From: CALROG01 sp943369755
GTDB lineage: Bacteria > Pseudomonadota > Gammaproteobacteria > Burkholderiales > Burkholderiaceae_C
Direction of reading: 5' to 3'
DNA length: 64,000 nt
NCBI GenBank assembly: GCA_943369755.1
Contig: CALROG020000018.1
Location: 8,237 to 72,236 of the forward strand
In this document: positions 24,175 to 33,624 of the stretch, piece by piece
Position numbering within the stretch: position 1 is the stretch's first letter
How the letters are laid out: each line of letters starts with the position of its first letter
Translations under genes and position numbers: made by a program
Notes under the pieces: generated by a model
What the model saw: only the letters and a program-made list of their open reading frames with translations
Told to the model about the DNA's origin: nothing
The model's database searches: none

Positions 24175-27100
24175 TCACTTGTACAGCTTGTACAGCTTCA
24201 TACCGCACCAGGCACCATTCAGGCCTTGAGACGTGATGCCGTTGGCAGTGGTGCTGGTAAAGCCTGGCAGCTTGCCTTGCGGAATCAGTTGCACCTCTGC
24301 AAACTCACCCGGCCCCACAAGGCCGGCGTGGGTGGCCGCAAGTGACACGTCGGAGTCGGTCGTATAGCCTGTCGCGTTGTTGCCATAGACCCAAGGCAGG
24401 CCAGAGGGCACGGCCCCCACCACCCTGCGGCTGTAGGGCACCGCCGCGTTGCACGCGACGTCTTCAGCCGTCTGCGGCGCGGGCGACGCAGGCGGGGGCG
24501 GCCGTGCAACGTAGTTGGGGTCGCGCACGAGGCGGATGCGGCACGCGCCTCCGTAGGATTGCGACCTGACGCCATTGGCAATCACGCCTGCCACAGACCC
24601 TTCGTCCAGATTGAGGAAGTGAATCAACCCCGTTTCGCCCTCCTGGAGCAGGCCGGCATGCACCGCGGCAATCGACAGGTCGGAGTCGCTGCGGTAGCCG
24701 CCCGTATTGCTGCCCCACACAGGCGTTTGAGAAACAGACTGCCAATAGGGCTGTCGCTTGCCCGTCACTATTTTGCTTAGCAGTTGCAGTTGTTGGCATG
24801 CTGGGTTGGCAATGGTCGTAGGTACAGCCACCGTCGGCGGGAGCGCAGGCACATGCGGCGCTGGTGGCGTATAGCCCGGCGCACGGGCCAGACGGATGGC
24901 GCAGGTTTCGCCCACGTAGTCCAGGGTGGCCACGCCGTTGCGAACCGTGCCACGCAAAGATATGCTGCTGCCGCCAAACCCGCTGACCTTGCTCAGACCG
25001 ATGACCGAGATATCGGCGGTTTCACCAAGCCCGACAAGGCCTGCATGCAGTGCGGCCACGCCAAGGTCGGCGCTCAGGTTGTAGCCACGGCTTTGGTCGC
25101 CGTACGTCACCCGGGGGTTACTGGGGTCGGTCACCAGTCTGCCTGTGACCTGGCGCAGCCCGGAATACAACGATGTCTGACAGGCTGCGTCGAGCTCGGC
25201 AGGCACAGGTGTTTCAGGGTGTGGCGGCGGCGGTGCCCAGAGGTCCATGGCACACGACGGCCCACCGGTCGCGTGAGAAGTAACGCCGAACTGCGTGCTG
25301 GCGCCGAAGGTGAGTTGCTCGCCGCGCGGTGTCACAGTAAGCGACGCGGTTTGCCCAACGGCCACCAGACCGGAATGCACTGCTGCCAGGGCCAGATGTG
25401 AATCGACCGTGTAGTTTGAATTCGGTCCACCCCAGACTCTGTGGTGCGCTGACGCTGTCTGCGCCAAGCCGGTCACCACCTGGCTGGCAGGTGTCTGCAC
25501 CCAGCACGCGGCGCTCACGCCAGGGGGATGGTAGGCCACCTTGCTGATAAGCATGACGCACTGATTGGCGGGTGCGCTAGTCGACGTGATGCCGTTGGCC
25601 TGCGTACCTGCCGAGACCGCGGTGGACGTACCTATTGGAATGGTGAGAATAAAGCCCCCCTCACCCACCCCCAGCAGGCCCGCATGCGTGGCTGCCGTGG
25701 CCAGGTCAGAGTTGAGCGCGTAGCCTGTCTGGTTGTTGCCATGGATCGAATTACCTTGGGTTGGCGGTATGCCCAGCAACCAGCGCCCAGCTGGGGTCTG
25801 GCTGGTGCAAAAGTCCACGACCACAGCCCCAGGCGTTCCAGGCAGCGATGAAGGTGGCGTTGGTGTCGACTGCGGCACGCCCGGCGCCGACAGCTTGTTT
25901 GGCACCGTGTTGCTCTGGCGGGACGAGCTCAGCCGACCCAAGATCCAGTTGTCGGACCAGGTCGCAGCAGGCAGGTACTGGTTGGTCGTGACGCGGGTAT
26001 ACACGTCTGCCGTTTCTGGCAAATGGGTTGTCACCACCGTCACCACGCCAGGGTCACCAAAACATGTGTAACCACTGTTGGTGGTGTTCACCTTGGCCAT
26101 GCCCGCCCCATTGAGGTCGCGGCTTTGTTCAATGCTGGTCTTCAGCACCGGGCGGTACAGGCGGGGGCTGCCGTTGCTGGGGCAGCCTTCGGTGTGAAGG
26201 TCGCCATAGGTGCTGCTGGTATGCGACAGCCAGTCCGAAGCGCCCCGATCGGTGGCACCGTCCTGGTGGAGATAGCGGCGGGTTTCTTCGGGCAGGCCAA
26301 TGTAGGGAAAGTCTTGCCTGCTGCGGGTGCGCGTGGTCACCAGCGCTCCATTGGCGGCCGGCGCGGTCCGCTCAACCTGCCAGAACCCCAGATGGCCCCG
26401 GCCCGACAAATCGGCGCGCTGCCGTTCATAGCGGTAACTTGTGGTGACGACGCCGCCGCGCCCGTTGGGCGCGTCCACGGATGAAACCACCCACTGGGCA
26501 CCGGCAAAATCGACTTGGGGGTACACCGCGCCACTGCCACGGGTATAGACGGTTGAGTCGGTCAACGGTTTGTAATGGAGTGTTGTCTGGGCGTTGCCTG
26601 CGGTCGTGGCCGTCTTGAGCATGTCCGCCGGCACGCTGTCAGCACGCGCAAAAAGCGCCGTCTGTTCAGGCTGATGCGAAAAACGCAATAGCTCTACCGT
26701 ACCCCGGCCGGTGAAGTCGCCAACCAGGACGTCCTGCGCACCCACGGCCAGCTCTTCGATGTCCAGCGGCAACGCGAAGGGCAGGAACGAACCGTTTCGC
26801 TGGCCTTTCAGAAAGGCGTTCCGTGTGCCGTTGCCCGCATACCGGCTCTTGCCCAGGGCAAGAACGTCGCTGATGCCGTCACCATCCAGGTCGGCGGCCA
26901 GGTAGGTGATGAATCCGCGATATAGCTTGGAGGGGCACGGTGCCGATTGGGCATTCCCCCCCTCCCCCTCGACGCAGCCCGTTGCACCCGCCCACGTACC
27001 CACGTTACCGCGCAACGTAAATTTACCGGCACCATCGTTGACAAAGGCCGTGTAGTTGCCCTCCTTGCCGTAGTCCATGCAGGCCAGGTCCCACTTGCCA

Positions 27101-29046
27101 TCACCATTGATGTCCAGCACCTCCACGCCCGACAAGCAGGGGGATGCATCGCCCGCCTTTTGCTCAAAGACGCCCGGCGTGCCCGTGGCCATGTAACGCA
27201 CGCCCGTGTCGCGCACCAGAATGTCGGGCAACGCGTCGGTGTTTAGATCGCCTATGAAGATGCGGTTTTCTGCATAGGTGCCCGGCACGCCTGATCGGCC
27301 CATGGCTTCGTTTCTCGGGCTGAACAGATCGCTTTGCGCCAGCGACGTGCTCACCTTGGTATACACGCCCACCGTGTGGGGTGACCCCAGATACAGGCAA
27401 GTTCGTTCACCAGGCGCGCAAGCAGTGGCCGGGTTGTCAAGGCTGCCTGGCGCGGTGTTGGTCACCAGAATGTCGGGCGCTCCGTCACCATCAACGTCCG
27501 CCACATAAAAAATGCTGCCGCTGCGATAAATGCCCACCGGGGTGTAGCCGTTGCAAGCCCAGTCAGCCTCGCTAGTGCCGCCGCATTGAGCCTGCCCCCC
27601 CGAGTAGGTCGGGTCGGTACGGAGCAAGGGAAACGGCTGGCCCTGTGCGTTGGTGACGTTCACGCCCGCCTGGAAAACACCCGTGGATGACCCCAAAAAG
27701 ATCTGGGCCGAACGTGTCGCCAGCGCACACGCAGGCAGCGCATCGGGGTCAGAAACCTGCAGCACATCAGATACGCCATCCAGGTTGAAGTCGGCCACCA
27801 CCGAGTACTGGCAACCATTGCTGTGACCCAACTGCGCACCCGCGGCAGGCGACGAAGTAAACGAGCCGTCCCCATTGGAAAGCAGCAACCGGTTCTGGGT
27901 GTGGTCATCGTCCCACACCAGCAGGTCTTGCCGCCCGTCGCCGTTGAAATCGCCTTGGTACACACCCCGAGTTGCGAGGGCTGTGCGCAGGGCAATGCCC
28001 GTAAGATTGGTGGGCATCGGCGCAAAGGCGACGCCCGGACCCGGCGTGTAAGTGAATTCAATTTTGGGCAGGCACCTGGCGGCGTCGGGGCCCGCGCAAT
28101 TTTGCACCCAGGCCAGCAATGCGCGGTCTGTGTGGGGCGATGTGCCATAGCCCAGGTTGAGCAGGCCCACGGCCCTACCGCCCGTACCGTCTGCATTGGT
28201 GCCGGTGAAGCTGCGCACGGACACCATCCGTTTGCTGTTGACGCTCTTGGCGCCTTCGTGCAATGCCTCGCTCACGTCGAAGCGGTCCACATAGGCAAAG
28301 TCCACACGGTTAGCCGGTGCCTGAGCGCCATTGCCGGTGTAGCGAATCTGGGCAATGTTCCACTCGGTGCCCGCCGACCCGGCAAAGCTGGTCGTTTGCA
28401 CGTTGTACGACATTGACATGAAATTGCCTGTCGTATCTGAAACCTTGTTCACTGCCCAGGCCATAGTGACGGCGGGCATGCGGCCCGTGGTGCCGATCCG
28501 CGCATTGGTACTGGCACCGTACTCGTATATCAGGCCAGACTTGGTCCAGACCTTGAAAGAGTCCGGCCCGGTGGCAGCCGAACCGCCAAAAGCGCGCACA
28601 CGAGCGAACGAATCTTTTTCGGTCCGGTACTCGGCATTGGCGTTGGCATAAGCCGCCTGATTCAGCGGGTTGCCGTCAGCGTCCGTGAGGATCAGGCGCT
28701 GGCCGTCAAGGCAAAACCGGTCTTCAGCGGTGTACCTGACGCCCTTGCGCAGGCCATCAGTCGCCGCTGTCGATCCGCACCGCGTGATGACTGACAAGCC
28801 GCCCAGCGACCAACCCACCCCAAACGGCCCCCCTTGGGGACCACGCGAATACTGAAGGGTTAACTTTGGCTCCATCCCGGCAATGCCCGGTGGAACCGCA
28901 ATCGGAACTGAATAGACTGGTTGCCCGGACTCAGACACGGCGACTTGGCCTTGCGCCGCACCGATCGGGAACAACCCTGAAGCCGCAATGCAAAGCCACC
29001 CCCATCGAGCAACGCCGGCCACCCGGCGTGTCATCTTGCGCATCAT
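24175..29046 (-). CDS. SpvB/FG-GAP protein with C-terminal LCCL-like array
   Basis: 1623 residues. Signal peptide (GWLCIAASGLFPIGAAQG), then an SpvB N-terminal domain (VSESGQPVYSVPIAVPPGIAG, GGPFGVGWSLGG), FG-GAP/VCBS repeats (DFNGDGRQDLLVWDDD, VADVDGDGAPDILVTN, DLDGDGISDVLALG) and a TcdB-middle-like part (TTLHYKPLTDS, VVTTSYRYERQRADLSGRGH). Instead of RHS repeats the tail carries five LCCL-like modules. It ends 11 nt before the RHS gene starts, so it and the RHS gene look like a split Tc-toxin-B/C-like pair. AGGGAG precedes ATG 29046. It faces the secretion operon divergently. Confidence 0.85.
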   Translation of the reverse strand: MMRKMTRRVAGVARWGWLCIAASGLFPIGAAQGQVAVSESGQPVYSVPIAVPPGIAGMEPKLTLQYSRGPQGGPFGVGWSLGGLSVITRCGSTAATDGLRKGVRYTAEDRFCLDGQRLILTDADGNPLNQAAYANANAEYRTEKDSFARVRAFGGSAATGPDSFKVWTKSGLIYEYGASTNARIGTTGRMPAVTMAWAVNKVSDTTGNFMSMSYNVQTTSFAGSAGTEWNIAQIRYTGNGAQAPANRVDFAYVDRFDVSEALHEGAKSVNSKRMVSVRSFTGTNADGTGGRAVGLLNLGYGTSPHTDRALLAWVQNCAGPDAARCLPKIEFTYTPGPGVAFAPMPTNLTGIALRTALATRGVYQGDFNGDGRQDLLVWDDDHTQNRLLLSNGDGSFTSSPAAGAQLGHSNGCQYSVVADFNLDGVSDVLQVSDPDALPACALATRSAQIFLGSSTGVFQAGVNVTNAQGQPFPLLRTDPTYSGGQAQCGGTSEADWACNGYTPVGIYRSGSIFYVADVDGDGAPDILVTNTAPGSLDNPATACAPGERTCLYLGSPHTVGVYTKVSTSLAQSDLFSPRNEAMGRSGVPGTYAENRIFIGDLNTDALPDILVRDTGVRYMATGTPGVFEQKAGDASPCLSGVEVLDINGDGKWDLACMDYGKEGNYTAFVNDGAGKFTLRGNVGTWAGATGCVEGEGGNAQSAPCPSKLYRGFITYLAADLDGDGISDVLALGKSRYAGNGTRNAFLKGQRNGSFLPFALPLDIEELAVGAQDVLVGDFTGRGTVELLRFSHQPEQTALFARADSVPADMLKTATTAGNAQTTLHYKPLTDSTVYTRGSGAVYPQVDFAGAQWVVSSVDAPNGRGGVVTTSYRYERQRADLSGRGHLGFWQVERTAPAANGALVTTRTRSRQDFPYIGLPEETRRYLHQDGATDRGASDWLSHTSSTYGDLHTEGCPSNGSPRLYRPVLKTSIEQSRDLNGAGMAKVNTTNSGYTCFGDPGVVTVVTTHLPETADVYTRVTTNQYLPAATWSDNWILGRLSSSRQSNTVPNKLSAPGVPQSTPTPPSSLPGTPGAVVVDFCTSQTPAGRWLLGIPPTQGNSIHGNNQTGYALNSDLATAATHAGLLGVGEGGFILTIPIGTSTAVSAGTQANGITSTSAPANQCVMLISKVAYHPPGVSAACWVQTPASQVVTGLAQTASAHHRVWGGPNSNYTVDSHLALAAVHSGLVAVGQTASLTVTPRGEQLTFGASTQFGVTSHATGGPSCAMDLWAPPPPHPETPVPAELDAACQTSLYSGLRQVTGRLVTDPSNPRVTYGDQSRGYNLSADLGVAALHAGLVGLGETADISVIGLSKVSGFGGSSISLRGTVRNGVATLDYVGETCAIRLARAPGYTPPAPHVPALPPTVAVPTTIANPACQQLQLLSKIVTGKRQPYWQSVSQTPVWGSNTGGYRSDSDLSIAAVHAGLLQEGETGLIHFLNLDEGSVAGVIANGVRSQSYGGACRIRLVRDPNYVARPPPPASPAPQTAEDVACNAAVPYSRRVVGAVPSGLPWVYGNNATGYTTDSDVSLAATHAGLVGPGEFAEVQLIPQGKLPGFTSTTANGITSQGLNGAWCGMKLYKLYK
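24178..25811 (-). repeat. five tandem LCCL-like protein modules
   Basis: At residues about 1078-1623 of the SpvB protein, five modules of 90-125 residues start at a Cys and share G.....Y..DSDL..AA.HAGL...GE......I......NG..S......C.. (for example YTTDSDVSLAATHAGLVGPG and YRSDSDLSIAAVHAGLLQEG). Approximate DNA borders are 25811, 25506, 25182, 24800, 24455 and 24178. The pattern is that of LCCL domains, known from secreted eukaryotic and some bacterial proteins, which often bind lipid or polysaccharide. Separated by Pro-rich linkers. Confidence 0.7.
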
Positions 29047-29274
29047 CCGAATTCTCCCTGAACGACCTAAAACTGGGCCTTTAGGCCTAAAATCGTCGCA
29101 ATTCTATATATATTTTTGGCAATATTCCTCCTTCATTTGGAGGATGCGACGCATTTTTTTCTCATGGATAATCTGGTGCCATTTGCCTATACGATGGCGA
29201 AATGTGGCCTTTGGTACGGTGCGCCCACATTTTCCTTTGACGCAAAACAGGTTGGCTCAGCTGCAATTCAGACA

Positions 29275-29847
29275 ATGCGTCGAGTACTTTCGATGGATGT
29301 ACAAAGCACCTATTGGCGGTGGATAGCCGCCGTGCGTGCGGTGCCGTTGGCGCGGGCCCCGGTTCGCTGGCATATGCTGGCCGCGTGCGGGCTGGTGTTG
29401 GTGGTTGCCGCCGTCTGCCTTGTCGTAGCGGCCCAGACACGAAAAGCCCTCGACCGGGCATTGACCGACCAAGTTGAAGCCCAGGCCCAGCTTCGAAACA
29501 GCTCGGCCCTGGACGCCGGCAAGCAACTCGCGCCGGAGCTGGCGTTACTCGAACCCAGGCGGCTGGATGACGTCGTACGCGACATCAGCCGGTTTGCCAC
29601 AGAGCGCAACCTGCGGGTTGGATCGCTGCGGATCGAGCATGCAGCGCCAAGCGGCCGGCTGGCGCAAGTGCAACTGACCCTTGCGGCAAAGGGCACCTAC
29701 AGCGACCTGAAGTCCTGGTTGTCTGAGCTGCTGGCGAGGTACCCGTCGGTGGCATTGAAGAGCCTGGCACTGCAAGCGCCACCAGCTGGGTCTGCAATGG
29801 TCAGCGCCAACCTCACGCTGACACTGTTCATGAAGCCGGCGCAATGA
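29275..29847 (+). CDS. PilO/GspM-like inner-membrane assembly protein
   Basis: 190 residues from the ATG at 29275; ATG 29293 and earlier starts are possible because none has a good ribosome site. One membrane segment (WHMLAACGLVLVVAAVCLVV), a coiled region (ALDRALTDQVEAQAQLRNSS) and a ferredoxin-like domain with TYSDLKSWLSELLARYPSV. This architecture is that of PilO or GspM, which build the inner-membrane platform of type IV pili and type II secretion. First gene of the ten-gene operon; next gene overlaps by ATGA. The 228 bp upstream are shared with the divergent SpvB gene, contain an AT-rich stretch near 29100 and a hairpin TCCTCC..GGAGGA (29126-29146) of unclear role. Confidence 0.7.
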   Translation: MRRVLSMDVQSTYWRWIAAVRAVPLARAPVRWHMLAACGLVLVVAAVCLVVAAQTRKALDRALTDQVEAQAQLRNSSALDAGKQLAPELALLEPRRLDDVVRDISRFATERNLRVGSLRIEHAAPSGRLAQVQLTLAAKGTYSDLKSWLSELLARYPSVALKSLALQAPPAGSAMVSANLTLTLFMKPAQ

Positions 29848-30362
29848 GTTTCAGGCCATGGCTTTACGGGGGGCTGGGCGCCTTTGTGGTGGGTGCCTGG
29901 GCGACCCTCGATACCCGCGGGCCCGGGCCTGCGGTGCCCCCTGTTCCCACGGCCCAATTTGCCATCCCGTCGCAAGGCCCGGCATCGGAACTATCGCAGC
30001 GCGCGGTGCTGGAGACCGCCGCCAAGGATCCGTTCGCCACTACACCAGCACCAATGCCCGCTGCGGTGGCCCTGGCCAAACCTATGCCAGCGCCGCCTCC
30101 GATGCAGCCATCGCCGCCGCCAGAGCCCGTGGCACCGCCCCTGAACCTGCGCTTCACTGGTCGAATGGTCGGGCCCGACGGCCGGGTGGCGATTTTCGCG
30201 GTGGCCGGCACCGAACAGGTGACGCTGACCCCCGGTCTGCTGCTGCCTGGCGGGTATCGGGTTGACCGAATAACCGCCACAGCCGTCGAGCTGACATACC
30301 CGCCGCTGAACACATCAGCACGCCTCGATTTGCCACCGGCCCCAACGCACGAAATCCGATGA
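29844..30362 (+). CDS. PilP/GspC-like protein
   Basis: 172 residues. One N-terminal membrane anchor (WLYGGLGAFVVGAWATL), a Pro/Ala-rich linker (residues 60-98) and a small homology-region domain (LRFTGRMVGPDGRVAIFAV, LTPGLLLPGGYRVDRITA). GspC and PilP link the inner-membrane platform to the secretin in the outer membrane. It overlaps the genes on both sides by ATGA, and the next one encodes the secretin. Confidence 0.75.
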   Translation: MSFRPWLYGGLGAFVVGAWATLDTRGPGPAVPPVPTAQFAIPSQGPASELSQRAVLETAAKDPFATTPAPMPAAVALAKPMPAPPPMQPSPPPEPVAPPLNLRFTGRMVGPDGRVAIFAVAGTEQVTLTPGLLLPGGYRVDRITATAVELTYPPLNTSARLDLPPAPTHEIR

Positions 30363-32704
30363 ACAGAACGCGCCTGCCCTATCGGCTCTCCTTGGTGGCC
30401 ATGACGCTGATTCTGGCGGGCTGCTCTGCCCAGCTGATTCGCGATGAAGCCACCACGCAAATGCGTGAGGGCCGGTATGAGACCGCCATTGATGTACTGA
30501 CCAAAGGCGTTACACAGCACCCGGATAGCCTGATGCTGCGGTCCGCGCTGCTCAACACCAAGGCCGAGGCCATGACGCGCTGGGTGGCAGAGGCAACGCA
30601 ATTGCGCAACGCAGGCAAGTTCGACCAGGCCTTGCAGGTGTTGACCCGGGCCCAGGCTGCGGACGCGCGCAACGAGCGCATCGCCAACTTGCGACTTGAG
30701 CTGCTTGCGGATATCCGGGTGCAGCGCCTGCTGGAGACCGCCACCAATCAAGCGGCGGCTGGGCGCAAGGACCAGGCCATCCAGACGCTGGACAACGCAC
30801 TGCGCGAGTCCCCGCGCCACGCGACCGCACTGACCCTGCGGCGCCAGTATGAGGCGGACTTGCGCATGGCGTCAGGTGGCGGCCGCCCCCGCCTTGCCGA
30901 AACTCGGGCCGTGTCACTGGACTTCAGAGGGGCACCACTGTCGACGGTGCTGGACGCACTGACGCGGGGAAGCGGCATCAACTTCGTGCTGGACCGCGAT
31001 GTCAAGCAGGATGCCCGCACCACCGTTTTCTTGCGTTCGGCCTCGCTGGAAGACGCGCTGGACCTTGTCACCGGTGCCAACCAGCTTGCGCGACGCATTA
31101 TTGACTCGCAAACGGTGCTGATCTACCCCAACACGGCAGACAAGCACAAGGAACATCAGGAACAGGTGGTGCGTGTCTTTCATCTTGCACACGCTGACGC
31201 AAAGGCCACTGCCCAGCTCTTGCGCAGCATGCTGCGCCTGAAGGATCCGTTTGTGGATGAACGAACCAATATGGTCGCCATCCGCGAGACACCGGAGATC
31301 GTGGCGATGGCGGAGCGCCTGGTTGCGCTGCATGACTCGGGCGACTCCGAAGTAATGCTGGAGGTTGAAATTCTGGAGGTCAAAACCAACCGCCTGACGG
31401 AACTGGGCATCAGCGTTCCAAACGGGCTGACCCTGACACCGCTGGTTGCTGCGGGTGCATCTGCGGGGTCCACGGGTGGTGGTCAGACGGTTCGCAGCAT
31501 TCGCGACATCAACTCCGACCGGATCGGTATTTCCGCCGGGAATGTATCGGTGAGCCTTCGGCGCGAGGTCGGAGACTTCAACATCCTGGCCAATCCCCGC
31601 ATCCGGGCAAAGAACCGCGAGAAGGCCCGCGTGGTAATTGGTGACCGGTTTCCTGTCGTGACTTCGACCACAAACGCAACCGGCTTTGTGTCGGAAAGCG
31701 TGAGCTACCTCGACGTCGGCCTCAAACTGGATGTAGAGCCCATTGTTTCGCTGGACGACGACGTCACGATCAAGCTGAGCCTTGAAGTCAGCGCCCTGGC
31801 CGGGTCTGTTCGGACCGCTGGCGGCTCACTGGCCTACCAGGTCGGCACACGAAATGCCAACACCACCCTGCGGCTGCGCGACGGCGAAACGCAGGTACTG
31901 GCAGGCTTGATCAGCAATGACGACCGTAGCAGCGCCAACCGCATCCCAGGCCTGGGTGATTTGCCGATCGCGGGCCGGTTGTTTTCTAACCAAAAGGATG
32001 AATTTCAGCGAACCGAACTGATGCTGGCGATCACGCCGCGGGTGATCCGCAGCGCAACCCGTCCTGACGTGTCCCAGGCCGAGCTCTGGGTTGGAACCGA
32101 GAACGCGCCACGCCTGAAAAGTCCAGCCAGAGCAGCCGCGCCCGTGGCGCAAGGCAGCGCAGTGGTACCGGCGACGGGCGGGTTTCCTGGCGCGGCGGCG
32201 ACCAACCCACAACCCGCTCCCCTCGCCTTTGCCGCAAACCCGATGGGAAACGTTGCCCGCGTGGACGGTGCGCCTGAGGCCGCCCCTGCAGTGGCACCGG
32301 CCAAACTGGACTGGAAGGGCCCGCTCACGCTGAAAGCCGGAGAGGTCCACACCATTCCAGTCCACCTTGTCTCGAGCACTGCGCTGCGAGGGGCCATGGT
32401 GGACCTGAAATACACCCCTCAGAACATGGAAGTCCTGGAGGTCCTGGAAGGTCGCTTTTTCCGCCAGGGGGGTGGCACCACGAACTTCACGCAATCGATT
32501 GACGCCAGCACTGGCCGAGTCAGTGTGGGCGTGCTTAGGGGGGATCCATCCGGCGTCAGCGGGGATTCACCCATGTTTGAGCTTCGGGTTCGCGTCAAGT
32601 CGGCAGGCGCCGCGGATGTAGGCATTGCAAGCCTGCGGCCGGTGGGCGTCGGCGCGGCAGCGCCGGCCGGGGCCCAGGCCAACTTCCGCATCACGGGGCA
32701 GTGA
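30359..32704 (+). CDS. secretin lipoprotein with N-terminal TPR and C-terminal cohesin-like domain
   Basis: 781 residues. Lipobox LILAGC with Cys22, TPR-like helices to about residue 165, an N-domain (SLDFRGAPLSTVLDALTRGS), then a secretin N1-type repeat and the secretin core (VGDFNILANPRIRAKNREKA, VLAGLISNDDRSSANRIPGL, ELMLAITPRVI). A Pro/Ala-rich linker leads to a cohesin-like beta-sandwich at about residues 650-781 (KAGEVHTIPVHLVSS, FELRVRVKSAG). Secretins form the outer-membrane channel. The cohesin-like tail is not part of classical GspD or PilQ and could present a binding surface at the pore. Confidence 0.88.
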   Translation: MNRTRLPYRLSLVAMTLILAGCSAQLIRDEATTQMREGRYETAIDVLTKGVTQHPDSLMLRSALLNTKAEAMTRWVAEATQLRNAGKFDQALQVLTRAQAADARNERIANLRLELLADIRVQRLLETATNQAAAGRKDQAIQTLDNALRESPRHATALTLRRQYEADLRMASGGGRPRLAETRAVSLDFRGAPLSTVLDALTRGSGINFVLDRDVKQDARTTVFLRSASLEDALDLVTGANQLARRIIDSQTVLIYPNTADKHKEHQEQVVRVFHLAHADAKATAQLLRSMLRLKDPFVDERTNMVAIRETPEIVAMAERLVALHDSGDSEVMLEVEILEVKTNRLTELGISVPNGLTLTPLVAAGASAGSTGGGQTVRSIRDINSDRIGISAGNVSVSLRREVGDFNILANPRIRAKNREKARVVIGDRFPVVTSTTNATGFVSESVSYLDVGLKLDVEPIVSLDDDVTIKLSLEVSALAGSVRTAGGSLAYQVGTRNANTTLRLRDGETQVLAGLISNDDRSSANRIPGLGDLPIAGRLFSNQKDEFQRTELMLAITPRVIRSATRPDVSQAELWVGTENAPRLKSPARAAAPVAQGSAVVPATGGFPGAAATNPQPAPLAFAANPMGNVARVDGAPEAAPAVAPAKLDWKGPLTLKAGEVHTIPVHLVSSTALRGAMVDLKYTPQNMEVLEVLEGRFFRQGGGTTNFTQSIDASTGRVSVGVLRGDPSGVSGDSPMFELRVRVKSAGAADVGIASLRPVGVGAAAPAGAQANFRITGQ

Positions 32705-32713
32705 CACGTCACC

Positions 32714-33211
32714 ATGAACAACCGTCACCGCATGTTCATGCCGCGCCGGCTTGCGGGCTTCAACATGATCGAGCTACTGGTCGTTTTGGCGATTCTGGGC
32801 GTACTCGCAGGCGCGGTGATGCCGCTTGGTGAAGCGATGTTGGTCTCACAAAAGGAGCGGGATCTGCGCGCCGGGCTGGTGGAGATTCGAACGGCATTGG
32901 ACGCCTACAAGCTGGCCACCGACAAGGGGCGTATCAGCAAGGTTACCCCCTCAGGCTACCCGCCAGCGCTGTCTGCCCTGGTGGCTGGCGCTCCGGATAT
33001 CCGGCCTGAGTACCGGGGCCAGATGCATTACTTTCTTCGTCGAATTCCGCGCGACCCATTTGCAGACCCCGCACTTGCCGACAGTGCCACCTGGCAGCTG
33101 CGCAGCTATGCCTCTGCACCCGATCAGCCGGCCGCGGGAGATGATGTGTTTGACGTCTACTCAACATCCAGCGGCACTGCGCTGGACGGCTCGCGCTATT
33201 CAGCATGGTGA
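32714..33211 (+). CDS. pseudopilin 1 (GspG-like)
   Basis: 165 residues. Prepilin peptidase site RLAG|FNMIELLVVLAILG: Gly15 before Phe16, Glu20 at the +5 position, then a hydrophobic helix. The globular part has DPFADPALADSATWQLRSY, as in GspG-type pseudopilins that bind calcium. It would polymerise into the short periplasmic pseudopilus. It follows the secretin stop by 9 bp and ends overlapping the next pseudopilin start. Confidence 0.85.
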   Translation: MNNRHRMFMPRRLAGFNMIELLVVLAILGVLAGAVMPLGEAMLVSQKERDLRAGLVEIRTALDAYKLATDKGRISKVTPSGYPPALSALVAGAPDIRPEYRGQMHYFLRRIPRDPFADPALADSATWQLRSYASAPDQPAAGDDVFDVYSTSSGTALDGSRYSAW

Positions 33212-33624
33212 CCGATCTCTCCGTCCGTCGCGCCAAGGCCCAGCGCTTTGGCTTCACCCTGATCGAGCTGCTCGTTGTGCTGGCGGTTCTGGCCATCCTG
33301 GCCAGCCTCATCGCACCCAACTACCTCGACCGTGTCAGTCAGGCGCGCGAGTCGGTGCTCAAGCACGATCTCGCTGGCTTCCGAACCGCGATTGACCAGT
33401 ATTACCGGGACAAAGCGAAGTATCCAGAGACGTTGCAGGATTTGGTCACTGGCCGCTACATCCGTGAGATTCCGATCGACCCTGTCAGCGGCCGCCATGA
33501 CAGCTGGGTGGTGGTGGCACCCACCGCAGGGCCCGGCGGCACGACCCCGCCAGGCAAGGTTTTCGACGTTCGCAGTGGTGCCGGTGGCAGCGCCAGCGAT
33601 GGAACGGCCTATGCGAGCTGGTAA
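33205..33624 (+). CDS. pseudopilin 2 (GspG-like)
   Basis: 139 residues. Cleavage site QRFG|FTLIELLVVLAVLA (Gly16, Phe17, Glu21). The globular part PETLQDLVTGRYIREIPIDP and GKVFDVRSGAGGSASDGTAY are typical of the major pseudopilin GspG. Two different GspG-like subunits next to each other suggest one major and one minor component. Start overlaps the previous stop (ATGGTGA). Confidence 0.87.
   Translation: MVTDLSVRRAKAQRFGFTLIELLVVLAVLAILASLIAPNYLDRVSQARESVLKHDLAGFRTAIDQYYRDKAKYPETLQDLVTGRYIREIPIDPVSGRHDSWVVVAPTAGPGGTTPPGKVFDVRSGAGGSASDGTAYASW

Noticed and set aside
29146..29328. Small open frame starting at an ATG next to GGAGG upstream of the PilO/GspM-like gene
   Set aside because: It reads into the start of the real gene in another frame and has no sequence support; the GGAGG is also one arm of a short hairpin.
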